From: Klebsormidium nitens
Lineage: Eukaryota > Streptophyta > Klebsormidiophyceae > Klebsormidiales > Klebsormidiaceae
Assembly: GCA_000708835.1 (NCBI GenBank)
Contig: DF236958.1
Coordinates: 72,860-136,859, forward strand
DNA length: 64,000 nucleotides
Direction: 5' to 3'
The notes below the pieces were generated by a model. The model was not told the origin of the DNA. It searched no databases and saw only the letters and a list, made by a program, of their open reading frames with translations. The translations under genes and the position numbers were made by a program. Below, piece after piece: positions 58,200-64,000 of the stretch (its first letter is position 1; each line of letters begins with the position of its first letter).

Positions 58200-58431
58200 C
58201 TTGTTTGTTAGGCTGTTGTTGTTTTTTGGTATACATGTTGAAATTATTCGAGGGATCAGTAACCCATTTTCTCCCTTGATACTGGGTTGCTCGGTCGGAC
58301 AGGTGTACGGTTGGCTCAGTCGTAGACGACCCATCTGAGCTTGCTACACCCTTAGAACCTTTGTGGGCGGACGGCAGAGAGTCAAGCACGCGGTTTACAG
58401 AATAAAGTTTGAAGCAAGCAAAAGCAGAGGA
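58200..58431 (-). CDS. Possible internal exon of an unidentified minus-strand gene
   Basis: On the minus strand an acceptor (ctacag) leads into an open frame, SSAFACFKLYSVNRVLDSLP, then a Ser/Thr-rich stretch and QYQGRKWVTDPSNNFNMYT. It ends at a near-consensus donor (caag, then GTACGT). A possible first exon lies at 58766-58805 (ATG, MSELHNFLREQNK, donor GTAAGC), but its phase does not match the 58431 acceptor. No further exons were found to the left before the neighbouring gene. It may be a relic or a small gene. Confidence 0.25.
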
Positions 58432-60076
58432 CTGTAGTCGCAATCATAGGATACTGACGATCGCGCGCAAGAAGCACACAGACTGCTCGCAAATAAATGA
58501 GCGAGGACGATAATAAACAGTTATGGATTTAGAGATCATAGCGCGCGATTGTTTAGCGCCAGAAGACACATGCCCATAGACGATTTGTGACCTTGATGAA
58601 GAATGGGTGCAGAGGAAAGTGCGTTGCAGCTTCCTCCAGATCGACCACGACTTCGTGGCAATAACGTACGAACCAGCGTCACGTTGTGCTCTCTTGCCAG
58701 ATATGTATCTTTATTGCATTGTGAAAAGTACGTTACAATCGTATAGAACGTATTCGATTGCTTACGTTTGTTCTGCTCACGAAGGAAATTGTGGAGCTCA
58801 CTCATGTCGAAAGTACAGTGGGCCAGTCAAGTATTTTCAATTGCTATCCTCGCCTGTGTTGTGTCACTTTCCTCTCTTGACGCGTCGGCTGGCTTTCCCC
58901 TGTGCATTGGCTAGGGTCAGCCTGAAAATTCAGGGTGAATCCTTTGAAACAGTTGCATAAGCATCTTTGAATCTAAAAATGTACGCTTCCTCAAAAGTGC
59001 GCGATGGAAACGTCGATTCTAGACGTCACGTCGGCATGGTGACGTACGCCCGTCCATATTGTCCTCTCCCTCGGGACCTTGTCAGGATTCGCAATTCGGT
59101 ACAAGAGAATCTAATATTCAAATTTCGCTACCGGGAGTCTGTCGTCCATGTCTCGGCGAAAACGCCGTTTGAGAGGGTCTCGATCGAAAAAGGATGCGTT
59201 GACGCTAAATTAATTCGTGTCATTACATGCATGCCGATCTTCAACCTATCATGGACTCACAGACTTCTCGCGCTGCAACGTCCAGCTTTCGCTGACAAAG
59301 ACGGAGGCTAAAAACGTTGAAGACTTGTGCGAGATGGCCGGACGGCTTCCCCGCCAGAATCTCAGGTGAGCGACACTGTTATACTACGTGGATCTACGTG
59401 CGCTCTGGTCCGCCAACACACTGCTGGAGAGTCACCTGTGACTGCCGACGTTCCCCAACTCCGATCTCACAGGCATTTTTGGCCGCTAACGTCCAGGCTC
59501 TTAACCCGACTCGATCTCGGATGATTAAAAAAATATCCGGTGTTTAACCTTGCTCCAAGGCTGGTTACCGCCCAAGCCTGGTTTTTTGGACGTATAAACA
59601 CTCCTTGCCCGGCCCATAACCATCCACGGTTAACTGCGAAAGGTGCCTGTGCGATCTGACAAGCTCGTCGCGCGCGGTCACATCAATCTGACCGGTAAGC
59701 TGGGCACTTTTCTGGACGCACTGGCCAGCGCAACTCTATGCAGCAGCCCAGTCCCGTCAAGTGACGCAGAGCAAAGTGGGAAGTGCGTGGCATAGTCATT
59801 TCAAAAGACGAGGGAGCGTGGCACTTTTAAGGAGTTTTTGATGTGATGGTTGGTTCTGATTGAAACTTTGGTGAACAGAGAGCCCGAAATGTGTTCGAAG
59901 CTTGTCTGTTTGAAGACGCCGGAAACCTCAAACAGCATGAGACAGGTAGTGACCAACGGGCAAGAAGCGTCCTTTGGCTAGCTCAGTTTGGTCTTTTCTT
60001 CTCGGACACATAAGTAGCGCCAAAAGCTGGGGGGGCTCCGATTCTTCACGTTCTGCGCTGCTGATTCTTTCGCTAG

Positions 60077-60090
60077 TCTCTCTCTCTCTT
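60077..60090 (+). repeat. CT dinucleotide run upstream of a gene
   Basis: About seven CT/TC dinucleotides lie 145-158 bp before the ATG at 60235. Pyrimidine patches of this kind are common in core promoters and 5' UTRs of green plants. The role here is inferred. Confidence 0.5.
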
Positions 60091-60234
60091 GCTGCGGGTC
60101 TGTGAGGAGGTGACAGGACCAAAAAGTTAGAACAACCAGGTCTAGACTAGGGGTCTGAGACGAGTGTAGCTGCCAGCTAGTGGACCCTCATCTTGCTTAA
60201 CACTCTTGTTGTAACTAGAACTTGTGGCTAAGAA

Positions 60235-62971
60235 ATGGACGCTCTCAGATTACTCACCCAGGTCTGCTTTATCTGTATGCTCATGTTTTGGGGGCTCTAC
60301 TTCTTTGGTTTCCAGGATCCGCTCAACCAGATCATGTTGCTCAGGCTGAGCGAACTCGAGCAATCTGTCGCCGAAACCCGTGCCTCACAATCCGCAAGCG
60401 CGGTTCATGTTCTCCTTGCTCTTTCGGGAGAGGGTGCTGACGTCAAGCCTGCTAGGCGCTGGGGGTATGATGACGTCAGCGCCGAGCTTGTAGAAGCGCT
60501 CCCGCGGGAATATAAGTGAGTACAGCCTCCTGAACATGAGCATCTGATATTTTCCTGCTTTCCGTCCTGATATTGCCTCCCTCCCAGACTTTTGAAGGTA
60601 TTGCTGATTGGCAATCAAAAGAGGGCATTGACGGTTTGCGCTGACAATCCTAGAAAATCAGGGTTTTGCAACGGTTCTTGGCAGGGTCAGCCTCTAAGTC
60701 TTCTCAGGTTCAAAATCATTGCCGTTGCTTTGTTTATGGCAGAAGGAAATTGTCGCTCTGCACTTCGGGGTTTGGGTAGGTTAGCAAAAACCCTGTAAAG
60801 GGCTGAGTTGTCTGAAGAGAAGAGGCAAATCTTGACCTTATACCCCTTCAAAAATCATGCAGCCCTCCTGCATTTTCTCTTTACAAGCGCATTAACGGCA
60901 ACACTGATTCAAGCTCTTCTTAAGAATGACCGCGGCCAACGAACCCTGTCCTTCCGGCACAGTCGGAAGGTCACGTCAAGTGGAGTTTTCTTGTCGGCTT
61001 CCATTGGACCTTTCGGGTACTTTATGCTTGCTCCTGATCGGCCTTAGCTTTTCACACAGCCGAGCAGGACATGCGTTGGTCCGGTCCGGGAGCAAAGAAA
61101 AGTGAATTGATCTTTTGTAGAACATCATCAAACGTCGACCGTTTGTCTAACCCAAACGTACCCTCCCGGTCACAGGTTTGTTTCCCTTCCTCTCGACGAT
61201 TTAAATGAGGAGTTTCTCGCCGGCCGTGCCACGCTGTTCATCCTGACGTTCCGGCAAGGCGCCACGAATACCTTGAACGGAATGGGCGGAACGGAGTGCC
61301 AGCCCAATATGCGCGTCCTCGAGTGGCTGGACGAAGAGTGGTGCAACCAGCTCTTCAACCTGCTGCATAAGGCGACGTTCGACCCGGCGGAATGTGGGGG
61401 GCTGACGGGATGGGACAAGTAAGTCGGTTGCGTCGAACGTCTGCTGTTCTGCGACACTGAGAAGTTTGCAAGTGAATCGATATGTTTCGCTCCTGCCGTG
61501 AAGCCTGCCATCGGGTTCCCAAATGCTCCTATCAGGGTTAAGGATTTAAACCGTTCGATCACCGACAAGGTTGGCATCGGAAGGCTCAAGATCAGGAAGC
61601 GGGCTCAAAGCGTTTGGAAAACAATGGCAGTTGTACGCAAACAGCTGTACACAAACCGCGGCGCTCCAATCCACATTTGAGCCGATGCCGATATTGATCC
61701 GGATATTTGAATTGCAGGACTCCCATCCTCAATGCAGTGGTCACTGGTTAACGAAAGGCTGGTGACCTCTCACAATCGAGGTCCTCACTTTGCCTTGCGG
61801 CAGTCTACTCGAGGTGTTCAAGACTATTCCTTCAGTCTTTCATAGGAGTTCTGCATATGCACGCGGAGGCAGCATTCAGAACTTGACTTATTAATTTGTC
61901 AAAGGGAAATTATCACTGATACAAGTCATGGAATTAGTTCTCTCTATGTCAAGCCGCAACTTCCACCCCCCCCGTATTTGACAGCCGGCCAGGGAATCTA
62001 TTGTATCAGTCAAGGCGCTCGTTCTTTCTGTCCTTCAATCTCCGATGCGAAGCAGTGCGCGCAGGCCGTAAGGGAACGGCAAAAGCCCCGCGCGAGACTG
62101 GACACGATCCGAGAACTGACCTCCGTCTTCTTTTGCACGTCCTCAACGCAGCCCCTTCTGGGAAACTCTCGACTGCCTACCGTGGATCTTCTCCTATTCG
62201 TACGAGCAAAACTGCCGCGAGCTGCCGGACCCAATCCGGGCCCGACTGGAGCGCGCGTTTGCGCGCGCACGGCTCGTCAGCGGCCACTTCTCGTACGGCA
62301 TCCACTCGGTCGGCCACCGCGGCGCCTTTGCTTACGTCACCACGCTGCAGGACCCGGTGTCACGTGTCGTCAGCTGGTGGAACTGGAGCATACAAATGGG
62401 GAAGGTGCGCGCGCGCGCGCCCGCGGCCGCGGCGTTCGACGACTTCGTGTGGGACGACGGGTTTCCCATCGGCGGTTTCCAAAAGAGCAATCATATGACG
62501 CGCGTTTTATGCAACCAAGGCACCGGGCTCATAGGAGGCGTCCAGTTGTTCGGCGAGAGTGTGAAGGAGGACACACCGCTTGCGCGGCTTGCCGAAGTGA
62601 CTCTGGAGCATTACGAGTGTGCTTTGAAGAATCTGCAAAGCTTCGCACTTGTGTTCGATGGGGAAAGGAACGCCGAAGTTGAGGCCTTGACTCCTCTCAT
62701 CTCTCGTCTGTTCAACGCGGAAATCGCTGTGGGTCCTGTCAAAGGCACCGACTTAAACCCTACCTGGCTTGACGAAAGCGCAGGAATGGTAGTGCGCACT
62801 CGATTATCAGAGGCTACCGCAGCGAAGCTGATTGATCTGAACAAGTGGGATGCTTTGCTGTACGACCAGGCACGCAGGTTACACGAGATTTCCGTGGCAA
62901 GGTTGAGGGACTTGGAGTGGAATTGGCTCTTAGATGACGAAGGGGCTCTGCTTTCTGTTTATGGGGAGTAG
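60235..62971 (+). CDS. Type II membrane sulfotransferase-like protein, 447 residues, 3 exons
   Basis: Exons 60235-60515, 61176-61418 and 62152-62971 (TAG) join in phase. After a short cytosolic tail, one hydrophobic segment (residues about 8-28, VCFICMLMFWGLYFFGF) acts as a signal anchor, as in Golgi enzymes. A short stem (LRLSELEQSVAETRAS) follows. FILTFRQGATNTL (about 115-127) sits where the 5'-phosphosulfate loop of PAPS-dependent sulfotransferases is expected. SGHFSYGIH (about 218) and YVTTLQDPVSRVVS (about 236-249) match the HFxYG and 3'-phosphate (RDPxxRxxS) regions of the sulfotransferase 2 type. The usual Arg before DP is Gln here and the usual Lys of the loop is Arg, so activity is not certain. 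The likely role is sulfation of cell-wall or secreted glycans. A (GC)n run at 62404-62420 encodes VRARAPAAAA. Confidence 0.75.
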
Positions 62972-64000
62972 GTTCAAGAGTAGTGGGTCCTAGCAAGAAA
63001 AGTGCGGGATTTTCGACACAAGGTCTCAGTAGCGAGGTTGAGAAACTTAGGTTAGGTTGGCTTTAGATTCCAAAGGGTCTCTGCTTTATGTTAAAACATA
63101 ACATCAAGGAACTGGGTCTTGAGGATAAATGTGTGGAAGCGTTGAATAAGGAGTGCGCCACGTATTGCTCAACATATGCGCGGCGCTCTTGGCTTCAAGT
63201 TTGTTTACCACAGTAAGGCTGTCGCGAACACCATGTCCATTTGCCTAAGTCGAACGGCTAAATGCTGGAGTGGTGAATTGTAACAGGTCACCTGACCCGT
63301 ATAATCACCTGATACCTGATCCGAGGAGACGCCACGCACCCAATGCGCATTCAATGCGCAGCTAGAGTCCAAACTCCTGCCACCATCGGTTCCAACTGCG
63401 AACAAAGCGTATCCTTCCTGTTGGAAGTCAGCTTTCATTCTGGGAGTCAACTCGAGTTCTCAAGAGCGTATATATCATATCCGGTGGGATTTTGAGATTC
63501 TTAGTGTTCGAATCTACCTATGACGCCGTCCGCTTTTATTACCCTGTTTAAGAACCCAGATAATTAGCACGACTAGCTGTAGGACATGGAACGGCTGAAT
63601 ATGTGGGCTGGAATCCGGTGAAACTCCGGCCGTAACGCTCCAAGTGCTTTCGTCTCTTTTTCTTGCACTTTTCGAAGTTACGGAGAATGATGATTTGAGA
63701 ATGGGGCCGAAACGAAGATGCAGGATCAGGAATTGGCACCGAAACAAGGGGCGTGCTACATGATTACGGAGAGTTGCGCCAGCCTCTGTCAAATCGACTT
63801 GTCTTACTCCTACCCGGCGCTAGCTGGAGGAACTTTCGGGAGACATATCATGTGGCATGTCAACACATTCAAAAATGACTAGGCCGGTCCAGTGTTGCAA
63901 AGAAAATGAACGATAATGAGGGGTCACAATTGGCGCCGAACGTCACCACATGACAGAACTTGGAGGGGCCAAGAGGCTGCGCCCCGCAGCTACTAGTGGG
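62972..64000. other. Right-end intergenic region
   Basis: It begins with the 3' flank of the sulfotransferase gene. A minus-strand ATG frame at 63205-63438 (MKADFQQEGYALFAVGTDGG, 77 residues) has plausible composition but no recognised family and no splice partners. The rest shows nothing identifiable. Confidence 0.35.

Larger units (their letters stand above)
57998..60234. other. Intergenic region with a possible minus-strand exon
   Basis: The candidate exon at 58200-58431 is listed separately. Bases 58990-59900 show only short unconvincing frames. A CT dinucleotide run is at 60077-60090, about 150 bp upstream of the sulfotransferase ATG, probably in its promoter or 5' UTR. Confidence 0.4.

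Overview
The window is nuclear DNA from a eukaryote, most likely a streptophyte (charophyte) green alga of the Klebsormidium kind. The genes are cut into many short exons by GT-AG introns. One gene encodes a plant-type armadillo-repeat kinesin (ARK), and another an LRR receptor-like protein with plant-type GxIP repeats. No prokaryotic operons, rRNA, tRNA or CRISPR arrays were seen. The species assignment is inference from gene content and gene architecture.

Layout: (1) 289-822 (-), a weak unidentified ORF. (2) 892-10613 (+), a 13-exon gene for an 892-residue protein with a long disordered N-terminus and a divergent HAD-type hydrolase domain. (3) 11899-17551 (-), a WD40-repeat gene with an in-frame stop in its first recognisable exon and large tandem arrays in its introns. 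(4) 18326-19574 (-), a two-exon gene for a basic-N-terminus protein of unknown function. (5) 22466-23203 (-), an intronless secreted cysteine-rich protein. (6) 26155-28758 (+), an intronless LRR protein whose C-terminus is a multipass XK-related-like membrane domain instead of a kinase. (7) 29968-36286 (+), an 8-exon gene of unknown function. (8) 39672-50093 (-), an 18-exon ARK kinesin whose splice phases all close to 968 codons. (9) 52464-57997 (+), a 7-exon gene of unknown function with Pro/Ser-rich ends. (10) 60235-62971 (+), a 3-exon type II membrane sulfotransferase-like protein. The remaining stretches are intergenic, with a foldback (MITE-like) element at 51716-52013, an intronic telomere-like tract at 34521-34655 and some marginal ORFs. 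The genes look like independent housekeeping or lineage-specific loci. Nothing suggests that they form one pathway.

The most unusual signal is in the introns. Again and again an intron carries decayed tandem copies of the edge of the neighbouring exon, including the splice site (examples near 6189, 7459, 12981, 13990-14830, 14929-15430, 16611, 39427-39770, 40029, 40148 and 46038). The clearest case is one 183-bp WD40-gene exon: its donor edge is repeated about seven times on one side and its acceptor edge about five times on the other. This looks like a recurrent local process of exon-junction duplication that enlarges introns.

Exon coordinates were derived by hand from GT/AG sites and phase continuity. 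Where phase left a choice, the entry says so.
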